Shown: piece after piece, positions 44,462-53,401 of the stretch
How positions within the stretch are numbered: position 1 is the stretch's first letter
Layout: every line of letters begins with the position of its first letter
Source: PALSA-1006 sp963733265
Lineage (GTDB): Bacteria > Pseudomonadota > Gammaproteobacteria > Burkholderiales > Gallionellaceae
Assembly (NCBI GenBank): GCA_963733265.1
Contig: CAVTCF010000001.1
Span: 992,001-1,056,000 of the forward strand
Direction of reading: 5' to 3'
DNA: 64,000 nt
Notes under the pieces: generated by a model
The model's database searches: none
What the model saw: the letters and a program-made list of their open reading frames with translations, nothing else
What the model was told of the DNA's origin: nothing
Translations under genes and position numbers: made by a program

Positions 44462-44869
44462 ATGACTAACGATTTGTGTGCACGTTTGCAAGATTTGAAC
44501 GAAGCGGGGATTTATCAGCTAAGTTGCCCTCTGACCGTGTTGGAAGCAAATGTAGTGCTCTCCGGTCTGACTTTATTTGAGGTGGACTTGTCTGTGGTTT
44601 ACAGCAAAGGAGAATTCCTCGCTGCCTTGGCGCAGGTGCTGCAAGCGCCGGATTGGTTCGGTCACAACTGGGATGCATTGGCTGATGTGCTGGGTGATCT
44701 TTCCTGGCAGCCCGCTAGCGGATATGTCTTGCTGCTTTGCGGAGGGGGTGAGAATCTGGGTCTGGGCGAAGTCGACCATGAGATCGTGACGGAAATTTTC
44801 AACGACACAGTCAACTATTGGAAATTGCAAGGCAAACCGTTCTGGGTATTTATTGCCGATGGGGTATAA
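44462..44869 (+). CDS. barstar-like RNase inhibitor
   Basis: Soluble protein of 135 residues with a barstar domain. The key helix is present as PDWFGHNWDALADVLGDLSW (residues 63-82), where barstar has the acidic residue that plugs the barnase active site. Beta strands VLLLCGG and PFWVFIADG match the fold. It has no signal peptide and begins 3 bp after the RNase stop, fitting an inhibitor that protects the cell from the enzyme before export. It is longer than barstar at its N-terminus (about 45 residues). Confidence 0.85.
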   Translation: MTNDLCARLQDLNEAGIYQLSCPLTVLEANVVLSGLTLFEVDLSVVYSKGEFLAALAQVLQAPDWFGHNWDALADVLGDLSWQPASGYVLLLCGGGENLGLGEVDHEIVTEIFNDTVNYWKLQGKPFWVFIADGV

Positions 44870-45311
44870 GCAGCCGGTTTCAGTGTTGGTGGTAATCTAT
44901 ACTGCGGCACTTCAAGTTTTGCTAATTGAGCGCGCCGATTTTCCGGGTTATTGGCAATCGGTCACAGGCAGTCGCGATGGTGAAGAAACATTGAGAGAAA
45001 CCGCTGTGCGCGAGACATTTGAAGAAACAGGATTGGATGCCCAAATTTACCAGTTGGTCGATTGGCAGCAGCAAAACGTGTACGACATTTATGCCCAATG
45101 GCAGCATCGTTACCCCCCCGGCACAACGCAAAATACCGAGCATGTTTTCGGCTTGCAACTTCCCCGACAAGTCGAGGTCAAACTGTCTGCGCGGGAGCAT
45201 TTGAGCCACCAGTGGTTGCCTTGGAATGTCGCGGCGGACAAAGTATTTTCTCCGAGCAATAGGGCTGCTATTTTGGAGTTGCCGAATAGGATCAACTTAA
45301 ATTCTCCCTGA
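44859..45311 (+). CDS. nudB: dihydroneopterin triphosphate diphosphatase
   Basis: Nudix hydrolase of 150 residues. The Nudix box is complete: G-x5-E-x7-RE-x2-EE-x-G in GSRDGEETLRETAVRETFEE followed by TG (residues of about 31-53). The N-terminus (KQPVSVLVVIYTAALQVLLIERADFPGYWQSVTGS) matches NudB, which removes pyrophosphate from dihydroneopterin triphosphate in folate synthesis. Another Nudix role is possible but less likely. The ATG at 44859 overlaps the barstar stop by 11 bp. Confidence 0.9.
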   Translation: MGYKQPVSVLVVIYTAALQVLLIERADFPGYWQSVTGSRDGEETLRETAVRETFEETGLDAQIYQLVDWQQQNVYDIYAQWQHRYPPGTTQNTEHVFGLQLPRQVEVKLSAREHLSHQWLPWNVAADKVFSPSNRAAILELPNRINLNSP

Positions 45312-45396
45312 TCAACTTTGTAAAAGTGGGCAGTGAATTAAGTGAGCGGGGGAGAGCTTGCGAGGGGGCTTCTGTTTTGGACTTTAGGAATTAGAG

Positions 45397-46494
45397 ATGC
45401 AAGAAAATATTATTCAAATTGATTATGATTTTCCGGATAACTCGCAGACGAGTTGCAGCACTGCGCACGCGTGGGCAAAAAAAACACGCGAGCCAAACGC
45501 CGGGGAGAAACCCGAACTGATTGCCCGTATCAAGCGCATGCTGAAAGAGCAGGATGCAGTATTGGTTTCACACTATTATGTGCACCCCGATCTACAAGAT
45601 TTGGCAGAGGCGACCGGCGGGATTGTTTCTGACTCACTCGATATGGCGAACTTTAGTCACCAGCACTCCGCTAAAACAATCGTGGTGGCCGGTGTGCGTT
45701 TCATGGGTGAGACAGCGAAGATTTTGAATCCGGAAAAACGCGTGTTGATGCCCGATCTGGAGGCGGAATGCTCGCTTGACTTGGGCTGTCCGATAGATGA
45801 ATTCTCTGCTTTCTGCGATGCACATCCGGATCATACGGTGGTGGTGTATGCCAATACCAGCGCAGCGGTGAAAGCGCGAGCCGATTGGATGGTAACCAGT
45901 TCCATTGCTTTGCCGGTGGTTAAGCATCTCAAGGAGCTGGGCAAACAAATACTCTGGGCACCGGACCGTCATCTGGGCGGTTATGTCAAGGAACAGACCG
46001 GAGCGGAGATGTTGCTATGGCAAGGCTCTTGTATCGTGCATGACGAATACAAATCGAAAGAGCTGCTCGAACTGAAAACACTGCATCCCAAAGCACTTGT
46101 GCTGGTACATCCGGAATCACCCCGTGCCGTTGTTAAACTGGCTGACGTGGTCGGTTCGACATCGCAGCTCATCAAGGCAGCACAGAATTCGGCTGCAAGG
46201 GAATTTATCGTGGCTACCGACAACGGTATTTTGCATAAGATGCGTACACTTTGCCCCGATAAAGAATTCCTCGAAGCGCCCACGGCAGGACAGGGCGCTA
46301 ATTGCACCAGTTGTAGCCACTGTCCGTGGATGGCGATGAACGGCCTGCTTAATCTGGCCGAAGTTTTGGAGTCGGGAAAGAATGAGATATTTGTCGATCC
46401 TGCAATAATTACAAATGCGGTTAAACCAATTAAGCGCATGTTGGATTTCGCGAAACAAATTAACCTACCTTTGCGCAATTTGGGAAATGCATAA
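45397..46494 (+). CDS. nadA: quinolinate synthase
   Basis: [4Fe-4S] enzyme of 365 residues that condenses iminoaspartate with dihydroxyacetone phosphate to quinolinate in NAD synthesis. Three cluster cysteines are visible in ECSLDLGCP (near residue 127), SCIVHDE and GANCTSCSHCPWMAMN (near 302). Further marks are VSHYYVHPDLQDLAEATGG and FMGETAKILNPEKRVLMPD. The gene is monocistronic; nadB is not in the window. Confidence 0.96.
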   Translation: MQENIIQIDYDFPDNSQTSCSTAHAWAKKTREPNAGEKPELIARIKRMLKEQDAVLVSHYYVHPDLQDLAEATGGIVSDSLDMANFSHQHSAKTIVVAGVRFMGETAKILNPEKRVLMPDLEAECSLDLGCPIDEFSAFCDAHPDHTVVVYANTSAAVKARADWMVTSSIALPVVKHLKELGKQILWAPDRHLGGYVKEQTGAEMLLWQGSCIVHDEYKSKELLELKTLHPKALVLVHPESPRAVVKLADVVGSTSQLIKAAQNSAAREFIVATDNGILHKMRTLCPDKEFLEAPTAGQGANCTSCSHCPWMAMNGLLNLAEVLESGKNEIFVDPAIITNAVKPIKRMLDFAKQINLPLRNLGNA

Positions 46495-46661
46495 AGTTCC
46501 ATTTAAATCAATATATTAATTGGTAAGAGGATTAAGGATTAATTAATATTGCATGTCGGCTATTGTGAGTCCGTTATGTCTAGGGTAAATTTCCAAAAGG
46601 AATATTTGCAGATTGGTGTGTTGGATAGCTTTATGAGATTAATCACTGAAGGGAGATTGAA

Positions 46662-47264
46662 ATGTTAAGCAAAAGAAATTGGGCATTGATATTGGTTAGC
46701 GCTGCTGCTTTGACGTTGGGCGGATGCGGTACCGAAGTAAAGCGTATTGATGTGGGAGAAGTCAAAGATCTGTCCGGCAATTGGAATGACACCGACTCTC
46801 GGCTGGTTTCCGAAGAAATGATTCGCGATTCATTATCGGGGGGCTGGATTACCCGTCATGAACAGAAATCTAAAAAAACGCCCGCTGTCATTGTTCAAAG
46901 TGTTCGCAATTTGTCGCACGAGCATATCAATACACGCACTTTTATTTCCGATCTTGAGCGGGCTTTTGTCAATTCCGGGCGTGTAGATGTGGTCGCGTCC
47001 AAGGAAGAGCGTGAGGACATTCGTAATGAGCGTGTTGATCAAGATACAAATGCTACCGAGGAATCAAGAAAGGCAGCCGGAAAAGAAGCGGGCGCTGACT
47101 ACTCGTTGCAAGGCACGATCAATACCATCATCGATGCTTCGGGCAAAGAACAGATCAAGTTTTATCAAATTGATCTAACCTTGATCAGTATTGTTGACAA
47201 CCGTAAAGTGTGGACGGGTCAGAAGAAGCTCAAGAAAGATGTTACTGGTGCAACGTTCCGTTAA
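46662..47264 (+). CDS. LpoB-like penicillin-binding-protein activator lipoprotein
   Basis: Lipoprotein of 200 residues with lipobox LGGC (Cys22). The mature part has GEVKDLSGNWNDTDSRLVSEEMIRDSLSGGW near the start and IRNERVDQDTNATEESRKAAGKEAGADYSLQGTI, both typical of PF13036 (LpoB/YcfM). In E. coli LpoB activates PBP1B from the outer membrane. In the cluster with COG3014-like and LPP20-like genes the function may differ. AAGGGAG precedes the ATG, and a hairpin terminator follows the gene. Confidence 0.85.
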   Translation: MLSKRNWALILVSAAALTLGGCGTEVKRIDVGEVKDLSGNWNDTDSRLVSEEMIRDSLSGGWITRHEQKSKKTPAVIVQSVRNLSHEHINTRTFISDLERAFVNSGRVDVVASKEEREDIRNERVDQDTNATEESRKAAGKEAGADYSLQGTINTIIDASGKEQIKFYQIDLTLISIVDNRKVWTGQKKLKKDVTGATFR

Positions 47265-47285
47265 TACCGTTACGGTATAACCAAG

Positions 47286-47312
47286 AATCCCCGGCTTTGA
47301 CCGGGGATTTTC
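47286..47312 (+). terminator. hairpin after the LpoB-like gene
   Basis: AATCCCCGG (47286-47294) and CCGGGGATT (47301-47309) form a perfect 9-bp stem with a 6-base loop and a short T run. It probably attenuates transcription toward the COG3014-like gene. Confidence 0.75.
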
Positions 47313-47358
47313 CGATCGTAACCGGCAAGCAATGTAGTCCGAATAACAGGGGCGAAAA

Positions 47359-49314
47359 ATGGGCAATGTCATAAGCGGTATTAAGGGAATTCAGGCTTTG
47401 ATTAAAATTGGGAATGGATTCCGCCGATGGTTTTTTGGATTTGCGGCAATCTCGATGGTACTGGCGTTGCCGGGTTGCGCAACCTACAGTGCCAGTATAG
47501 GCCAAATGGAAACAGCAGCAGCCAATCGCGATCTGGACGGAGCTGTCAAGGATCTCGATAGTCTCAAGTTAACGGGCGCAGATGAAACCTTGCACTTTCT
47601 CAACAAGGCAACGCTGCTCCGCTTGCAGGGAAATTATTCCGAATCCAATAAATATTTTGATCACGCAAAAGGAGTGATGGAAAAATATAACGCGATCAGC
47701 GTAACCGAGCAGGCCGGTTCTGTCGTAGTCAACGACACATTGAAAGCCTATGAAGGTTTGCCCCATGAACAGTTGATGGTTTACGCTTTTGAGGCGCTCA
47801 ATTATTTGCAATCGGATAATATTGAAGACGCTGCGGTTGAGGCCAGACAATTCGATGTCAAACAGCATTTGATTGCCGAAAAAAATGTCAAAGCGAAATA
47901 CCTCTCCGGTTCATTCGTGCGCTATCTCAATAGCATGATTTATGAGGGAGCAGGGGAAAAGGACGAAGCGCGCATTGAAATGGAAAAAGCGATAGCGAGT
48001 TACAAAGCGCAAAATTCCGGCTTTCCCGTTCCTCACGCACTGACTGAAGATTTGAAGCGCATTGAATCCGGCAAACCGGCACCTACCGAAACGGTATTTG
48101 TATTGCACAATGGCTTGGGGCCTACTTTGAAAGAATTCATTGCACGGGTGGCAAGCGGATCGAACCTTTATAGTTTGGCCTTGCCCAAATTTGAAAGGCG
48201 TCACGTTCCCGTATCCCGTGTCGTTTTGAGTTCGGAAGGAACCACTGCTACTTCTGAAATAGTCGAAAACGTGAACGACTTGGCAGAACAAAGTTTGAAG
48301 GATCGTTTGCCAGCCATTACCGCCCGCGCAATCGCCAGATTGGTTGCCAAAGGGGTTGCTGTAAATGAAGCGAAGAAAAAAGGCGGGGATTTTGCCGGAT
48401 TTGTGGCAAACATCGCGACCAATGTTTCCGAAAGGGCAGATACCAGAAGTTGGACATTGTTGCCCGGAAATATTTTGATGGCACGTTTGCCGCTGCCGGC
48501 AGGGAAGCATAAGCTGACCGCCACCTATTACAGCGCAAGTGGCAATGTGCTTGGATCGCATGATTTTGAAGTTGTGATTAAACCCGGACGGAAGACATTT
48601 GCTTCCGATTATTTCTTAAATTCATCAGACAACATCCGCGTAGCAGAGGGAGCGGAGACTCCTGCCGCACCGGCCAACGTTGCGCCGGCTGGAGGAGGTG
48701 TTCCTGTTGCGGCCATCGGACAATATGCCAGTGTGGCATTTACGTATGCGTTTAGTGCGGGTGGATACTGGCTCGGCTCGAAGGATTTAGAGCCCGGAGA
48801 ATGGACAAAGTGGACCTCCTCTACAGGTCAGGCTTATGTGGCCGAAAAGGCATTCTTAAAAAAGGAAGAAAATGGAAACGAGTGGTGGCGAATAGTATTT
48901 AACACCAAAGAAAAAGAAAAGGACGCTTCAAAGCAACTTATATTTGAGGCTTTATTCGCCCCCCAGCGTGCCCGACTTCTGCGGCTACGAGCACAGTTTC
49001 CGGGTCAAGAAACGGGTGAAATTCCTGTGACAGAGCAACAGTATTACTTTCCCCCTTCAAAGCTAACAAGGGAAAGTATCGAAGGCGCTGTCGTTGGCAA
49101 GGAGAGCGTTCAGGTAGGCGCTGGACAATTTAATGCCAGCAAGGCCGTTTATAGCGTGATGGGTGCCGGCGTTTCTGAATGGTGGCTGACCGACAAGGTG
49201 CCTGGTGGAGTTGCCAAATACCTATTCAAGGCAAAAAAGGATGGTGCTCCTGCATTGGAAATGGAACTAGACTCCTATGGGAAGAACGCGAAGTCGGTTT
49301 TGGGTTCGTTTTAA
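47359..49314 (+). CDS. COG3014-like lipoprotein
   Basis: Lipoprotein of 651 residues with lipobox LPGC (Cys40). The region to about residue 240 is helical with TPR-like repeats (ALNYLQSDNIEDAAVEARQFD), matching COG3014. A beta-rich C-terminal half follows, with a Gly/Ala/Pro linker near residue 435-450 (APANVAPAGGG) and a second domain from about 460. The C-terminal domain (from GYWLGSKDLEPGEW) is not one I recognise and may be a fusion. It lies between LpoB-like and LPP20-like genes. Confidence 0.75.
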   Translation: MGNVISGIKGIQALIKIGNGFRRWFFGFAAISMVLALPGCATYSASIGQMETAAANRDLDGAVKDLDSLKLTGADETLHFLNKATLLRLQGNYSESNKYFDHAKGVMEKYNAISVTEQAGSVVVNDTLKAYEGLPHEQLMVYAFEALNYLQSDNIEDAAVEARQFDVKQHLIAEKNVKAKYLSGSFVRYLNSMIYEGAGEKDEARIEMEKAIASYKAQNSGFPVPHALTEDLKRIESGKPAPTETVFVLHNGLGPTLKEFIARVASGSNLYSLALPKFERRHVPVSRVVLSSEGTTATSEIVENVNDLAEQSLKDRLPAITARAIARLVAKGVAVNEAKKKGGDFAGFVANIATNVSERADTRSWTLLPGNILMARLPLPAGKHKLTATYYSASGNVLGSHDFEVVIKPGRKTFASDYFLNSSDNIRVAEGAETPAAPANVAPAGGGVPVAAIGQYASVAFTYAFSAGGYWLGSKDLEPGEWTKWTSSTGQAYVAEKAFLKKEENGNEWWRIVFNTKEKEKDASKQLIFEALFAPQRARLLRLRAQFPGQETGEIPVTEQQYYFPPSKLTRESIEGAVVGKESVQVGAGQFNASKAVYSVMGAGVSEWWLTDKVPGGVAKYLFKAKKDGAPALEMELDSYGKNAKSVLGSF

Positions 49315-49393
49315 TCGGCGTTGTAATTCGCAATTGCAATCAAGACAGAACTAATTGTTTCAATTTGTGTAGCAAACATTAGGGAGGCTCAAC

Positions 49394-50401
49394 ATGGTTA
49401 TTTCGCAAAATTATTTTAAGGCGTTGCTCTTCTCAGTCGCCTTTTTGCTTACATCCGGCGCTTGGGCGGGAACGCCCGATTGGGTTAATGGCAGCTCGCT
49501 GAAATACCGTGATGCTGAATATTTAACCGGACGCGGAGTCGGTTCGACTGAAGCGGAAGCACAGGATCGGGCGCGCGGCGATTTGGCTACGATTTTTGAA
49601 GTTCGTGTTCAGGTGGTAAATGACAGCTCAACCACCGTTGCCAAATCGGGTAAAAATGAACAGGTAAACAAATTGTCTTCGCAGCAAGTTTCCGCCAAGA
49701 CAGACAAGGTGATTAGCGGGATAATCATCGCGGATCATTGGCAAGACCCCGTAACAAGGGACTATCATGCCCTTGCAGTTTTATCACGCGCGCAGGCTGG
49801 AACCAGTTTGCGTGAGGAGCTGGGCAAGATCGATGATGCCGTGCAGCTTCAATTGCAGACAGCCAAGGCTGCACAAGATCCGCTGCAAAAAGTGGGCGCA
49901 CTTTCCCAGGCATTGGACGTGTCAATCAAACGCGATGGGTTTCAGGCTTCGCTCAAAGTTGTCGATCCTTCAGGACACGGCTTGGAAGCCCCGGTATCCC
50001 AAGCTTCCATTCAGTCCCAGATTAACGATATTTTGAAGCACGTCCGCATTGCACCTGAAGTGGCGGAAGATGCCGGAGCAGCGGAGTTCCCCGGAATTCT
50101 CAAAGGTGGTTTGGCTGCTGCCGGATTTCTTGCCACAGGTGGAGAGCAAGCGGATCTGGTCTTGGTCGGCAAACTTTCGTTGACCGATCTCGGTCGCCGT
50201 GACAATTGGAACTGGGTACGCGGAACACTCGAAGTTTCTTTGGTTGAAAAAGCATCGGGCCGTGTGCGCGGCAGCAAAACTTGGCCATTCAAAACTTCGG
50301 CTCAGGATCCCAAAACGGCCCGTTCACGTGCGCTGATTGAGGTGGAAAAGCAACTTAAAGAAGAATTGCGCACTGCGATTATCGAGTTCGCATCCAGTTA
50401 A
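49394..50401 (+). CDS. LPP20-like secreted protein
   Basis: Exported protein of 335 residues with a signal peptide cut near GAWA/GTPDW; there is no lipobox Cys, so it is likely periplasmic. The N-terminal part (YLTGRGVGSTEAEAQDRARGDLATIF) matches the LPP20 pattern. The C-terminal half is a further beta domain (ADLVLVGKLSLTDLGRRDNW). GGGAGG lies before the ATG. The order LpoB-like, COG3014-like, LPP20-like recurs in proteobacteria and suggests a shared envelope role. Confidence 0.8.
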   Translation: MVISQNYFKALLFSVAFLLTSGAWAGTPDWVNGSSLKYRDAEYLTGRGVGSTEAEAQDRARGDLATIFEVRVQVVNDSSTTVAKSGKNEQVNKLSSQQVSAKTDKVISGIIIADHWQDPVTRDYHALAVLSRAQAGTSLREELGKIDDAVQLQLQTAKAAQDPLQKVGALSQALDVSIKRDGFQASLKVVDPSGHGLEAPVSQASIQSQINDILKHVRIAPEVAEDAGAAEFPGILKGGLAAAGFLATGGEQADLVLVGKLSLTDLGRRDNWNWVRGTLEVSLVEKASGRVRGSKTWPFKTSAQDPKTARSRALIEVEKQLKEELRTAIIEFASS

Positions 50402-50419
50402 TGGGAAGCTGCTGCCCGC

Positions 50420-51166
50420 ATGCTTGAACTATCGGTCGCTACCTATAACATCCATAAGGGCTTTTCGCAGTTTAATCGCCGTTTTGTATTGTATGAATTG
50501 CGTCAACGCTTGCGCGAACTGGATGCCGATATTGTTTTTTTGCAAGAAGTTCTGGGCGCGAACTCCCATTCCGCACTGCATGGCGTAGCCGATCTGGCAC
50601 GTTCCCAGCACGAATTCCTTGCGCATGAAAAGTGGCCCTATCATGCTTACGGAAAAAACTCGGTATATGAGAGCGGGCATCATGGCAACGCAATTCTCAG
50701 CCGCTATCCGATTCTGAATTGGGGTAATCTGGATATTTCCGCGCATCGTTTTGAAAGTCGCGGCGTTTTGCATTGTGAATTGGCGCTACCACAGGGCAAT
50801 AGTTTGCATTGCCTGTGTGTCCACTTGGGCCTTTTTAAACACGGGCGCAATCTGCAATTCGGCGCTTTAGTCGAACTTATCCGGCAAGCTATCCCGAAAG
50901 ATGCGCCGCTAATTATTGCGGGCGATTTTAATGATTGGAATAACCATGCCCGACATTCGTTGGCCAATGAATTAGATTTGCGTGAAGTATTCGAGAGCGG
51001 CAGCGGTTCGTTGGCGCGCAGCTTTCCGGTGTCATTCCCGTTGCTGCGATTGGACCGGATTTATGTGCGCGGACTCAGCGTAAAAAACAGTGCCGTTCAT
51101 GCACAGCATCCGTGGAATAAAATTTCAGACCACGCAGCACTTTCCGCGAGTCTGAGTTTGCCATGA
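50420..51166 (+). CDS. endonuclease/exonuclease/phosphatase family hydrolase
   Basis: Enzyme of 248 residues in the EEP superfamily (DNase I fold). Catalytic residues appear in VATYNIHKGFSQ near the N-terminus (Asn), FLQEVLG (Glu), GDFNDWNN near residue 173 (Asp/Asn) and ISDHAAL near 240 (Asp-His). The true substrate, nucleic acid or lipid/sugar phosphate, is not clear; coupling by a 4-bp overlap to a phospholipase D-type gene suggests membrane lipid work. Confidence 0.85.
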   Translation: MLELSVATYNIHKGFSQFNRRFVLYELRQRLRELDADIVFLQEVLGANSHSALHGVADLARSQHEFLAHEKWPYHAYGKNSVYESGHHGNAILSRYPILNWGNLDISAHRFESRGVLHCELALPQGNSLHCLCVHLGLFKHGRNLQFGALVELIRQAIPKDAPLIIAGDFNDWNNHARHSLANELDLREVFESGSGSLARSFPVSFPLLRLDRIYVRGLSVKNSAVHAQHPWNKISDHAALSASLSLP

Positions 51167-52326
51167 GTAGTGTGCATGAGGTCTCGGGCAACCAGCTAAC
51201 GTTGTTGCGTAGCGGTGAAGAATATTTTCCGTGTTTGCTGGCGGCGATACATTCGGCCCGGCGTTCAATTTACCTTGAAAGCTATATTTTTGCCGCCGAC
51301 AAAATCGGTCGGTTGGTGAAAGAAGCACTGGAAAGCGCTGCGGTTCGTGAAGTGGCTGTTCATGTCGTGTTGGACGGTTTCGGGGCGGCAGACTTCCCAC
51401 CGCTTTGGCTGGACGAAATGCGCATGCTCGGGGTGCAAGTATTGTGGTTTCGACCCGAGGTGGCGCGGTTGAGTTTTCGCCGCCAGCGCCTGCGGCGCAT
51501 GCATCGAAAACTGGTATTAATAGATGAGCATGTCGCATTTGTCGGGGGCATCAACATAATCGACGACATGTCGAATCAAACTCATGCAAAGCGATTGGAT
51601 TATGCGGTTGAGGTGCGGGGTCCCGTTGTTGCCCAAATCACTCACGCCATTTGCAAGTTGTGGCAACTTGTTTCCTGGACTAATCTTCGCAGTACCGGTA
51701 CTCGTGTAAAAAAATTGGCACGACAAAAGTCCGCGCATCACGAAGTTGTTTTTTTGATTCGCGATAATTTGCGCTATCGCCGGAATATTGAACATGCTTA
51801 TTTGAACGCGATCCGGCATGCGAAACACGAGATTATCATCGCCAATGCCTATTTCCTTCCGGGAGTGCATTTTCGGGATGCACTGAGGGACGCAGCAAAG
51901 CGGGGGGTGCGTGTTGTTTTGCTGCTGCAAGGCAAGGTGGATCATGTTTTCATGCACTATGCCACGCTGTCTCTTTACGAAGAGCTGCTGCGGGCAGGTA
52001 TTGAGATACATGAATGTATCCAAAATTTATTGCACGCCAAGGTGGCAGTCATCGACAATAATTGGTCTACGGTCGGTTCTTCCAATATCGATCCGTTTAG
52101 CTTGTGGCTGGCCCGCGAGGCGAATTTGGTTGTACAAGACAGCGGGTTTGCCGGAGCACTACGCGAAAGCTTGTTGCACGAGATTCAACACGGATCAAAA
52201 CCGGTAGCACGCACCGATTGGAGTAAGCAAACCATCTGGATAAGGCTTTTCGCCCGATTTGGTTATGCTTGGGCAAAATTTTTGGCAGGAATGACCGGCT
52301 ATGCCAGAAAACATGACAATATTTGA
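51163..52326 (+). CDS. clsB: ClsB-like cardiolipin synthase (phospholipase D family)
   Basis: Protein of 387 residues with two HKD motifs. HRKLVLIDEHVAFVGGIN is near residue 110 and HAKVAVIDNNWSTVGSSNID near residue 290. The length and the position after an EEP gene match ClsB (YbhO) of E. coli, where the partner ybhP is also an EEP protein. ClsB makes cardiolipin from phosphatidylglycerol. Start ATG overlaps the preceding stop (ATGA). Confidence 0.9.
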   Translation: MSSVHEVSGNQLTLLRSGEEYFPCLLAAIHSARRSIYLESYIFAADKIGRLVKEALESAAVREVAVHVVLDGFGAADFPPLWLDEMRMLGVQVLWFRPEVARLSFRRQRLRRMHRKLVLIDEHVAFVGGINIIDDMSNQTHAKRLDYAVEVRGPVVAQITHAICKLWQLVSWTNLRSTGTRVKKLARQKSAHHEVVFLIRDNLRYRRNIEHAYLNAIRHAKHEIIIANAYFLPGVHFRDALRDAAKRGVRVVLLLQGKVDHVFMHYATLSLYEELLRAGIEIHECIQNLLHAKVAVIDNNWSTVGSSNIDPFSLWLAREANLVVQDSGFAGALRESLLHEIQHGSKPVARTDWSKQTIWIRLFARFGYAWAKFLAGMTGYARKHDNI

Positions 52327-52349
52327 CCGGCTTCATTCATGAGGTAATA

Positions 52350-52431
52350 TTGATGCGCTCAATTGGTTCTGCTTGGTAGCGGCGAATATGCTGCCAAGCC
52401 TTACTCTTCCTGATAGCATTGAGCGCATCAA
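52350..52431. repeat. long imperfect hairpin with 14-bp perfect ends
   Basis: TTGATGCGCTCAAT (52350-52363) and ATTGAGCGCATCAA (52418-52431) are exact complements, and an inner pair (GCTTGGTAGC and GCTGCCAAGC) can pair too. No T tract follows, so a plain terminator is not certain. A small mobile repeat or structured RNA is possible. Confidence 0.6.
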
Positions 52432-52453
52432 GACAATTGCTTTGGATTGAAAT

Positions 52454-53317
52454 ATGGCAAAACTTAAGAATATAAAACTGCATGCTTTAGTGACAAGACT
52501 ATTATTGGCGCCATGGCAAATATACGCCGTGCTGGCAATTGAGATATTTATTGTCATGAGATGGATTGCGCCCGCGCTTTATCTCGCACCGGTCTTGGCA
52601 CCCATAGGCCGTAATCTTTTTGGCTATGCCCCCGTAGTGGCTTTCGTCTTCGTGATTTTTGCCGTAGCCTCATTTTTGTTAAATGATCAATCATTAATTT
52701 CAATAGATCAGTCCGCAAGCGAAAAAATTGAAAACGTAAATTTGGAAGCTGAAGATTATCCGTCCGAGTGGTCAATCGATTTGTTGCAATCACTTGACTG
52801 GCACCGGTTTCAAATGCTTTTTGCCGAGTATTTTCGTGTGCTTGGCAAGCGGGTAGAAACAATTAATCGGGGTGGGGATGGTGGCATCGAAGCCAGAATC
52901 TATGCGCGGAATTCACAAACTCTCGAATATGCAGTTCAGAGCAAAGTATTGAATGAAATAGTTGGCATAAAACAAATTTGTGAACTCTACGGCGTTATGG
53001 CTCATGAATCCGCGGGCAAGGGCATATTTGTCACATCCGGTACTTTTTCCGAAGAAGCACTGAAATTTGCGGAGGAACGCAAAGACAAGCTTTTTCTGAT
53101 AGACGGGCAGAGATTCATTTCGATGATTACAATTTTGCCCGAAGCGAAGAAAGACAAACTGCTTGCCTTTGCAACCGAAGGTGAATACACCGTCCCCACC
53201 TGTGCGTTGTGCGGGGATAAAATGATTTGGCGCCCGAATGAAAAATTTTGGGGATGCCGCAATTATCCAAAATGTAACTTTATTTTAAAAACAGCCAATA
53301 TTCGCGCGAATGCTTAG
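52454..53317 (+). CDS. membrane-anchored Mrr-like restriction endonuclease with zinc ribbon
   Basis: Protein of 287 residues with three parts. Two N-terminal helices (WQIYAVLAIEIFIVMRW and YAPVVAFVFVIFAVASFLL) anchor it to the membrane. Residues of about 110-225 are a PD-(D/E)xK/Mrr-like nuclease: DWHRFQMLFAEYFRVLG, the catalytic pattern GGDGGIEARI then YAVQSK. A C-terminal topoisomerase-type zinc ribbon (CALCGDKMIW...CRNYPKCNF) follows. Mrr-like proteins cut modified DNA. Whether this one is a defence nuclease or acts on DNA at the membrane is unknown. Confidence 0.82.
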   Translation: MAKLKNIKLHALVTRLLLAPWQIYAVLAIEIFIVMRWIAPALYLAPVLAPIGRNLFGYAPVVAFVFVIFAVASFLLNDQSLISIDQSASEKIENVNLEAEDYPSEWSIDLLQSLDWHRFQMLFAEYFRVLGKRVETINRGGDGGIEARIYARNSQTLEYAVQSKVLNEIVGIKQICELYGVMAHESAGKGIFVTSGTFSEEALKFAEERKDKLFLIDGQRFISMITILPEAKKDKLLAFATEGEYTVPTCALCGDKMIWRPNEKFWGCRNYPKCNFILKTANIRANA

Positions 53318-53401
53318 GTTGAAATTATCGTTCGAATATATGTTCAGCATCCCGGTCATAAATATAATGTAAACATGGCTTGAGATAAGGAAAATTGTGA
53401 G

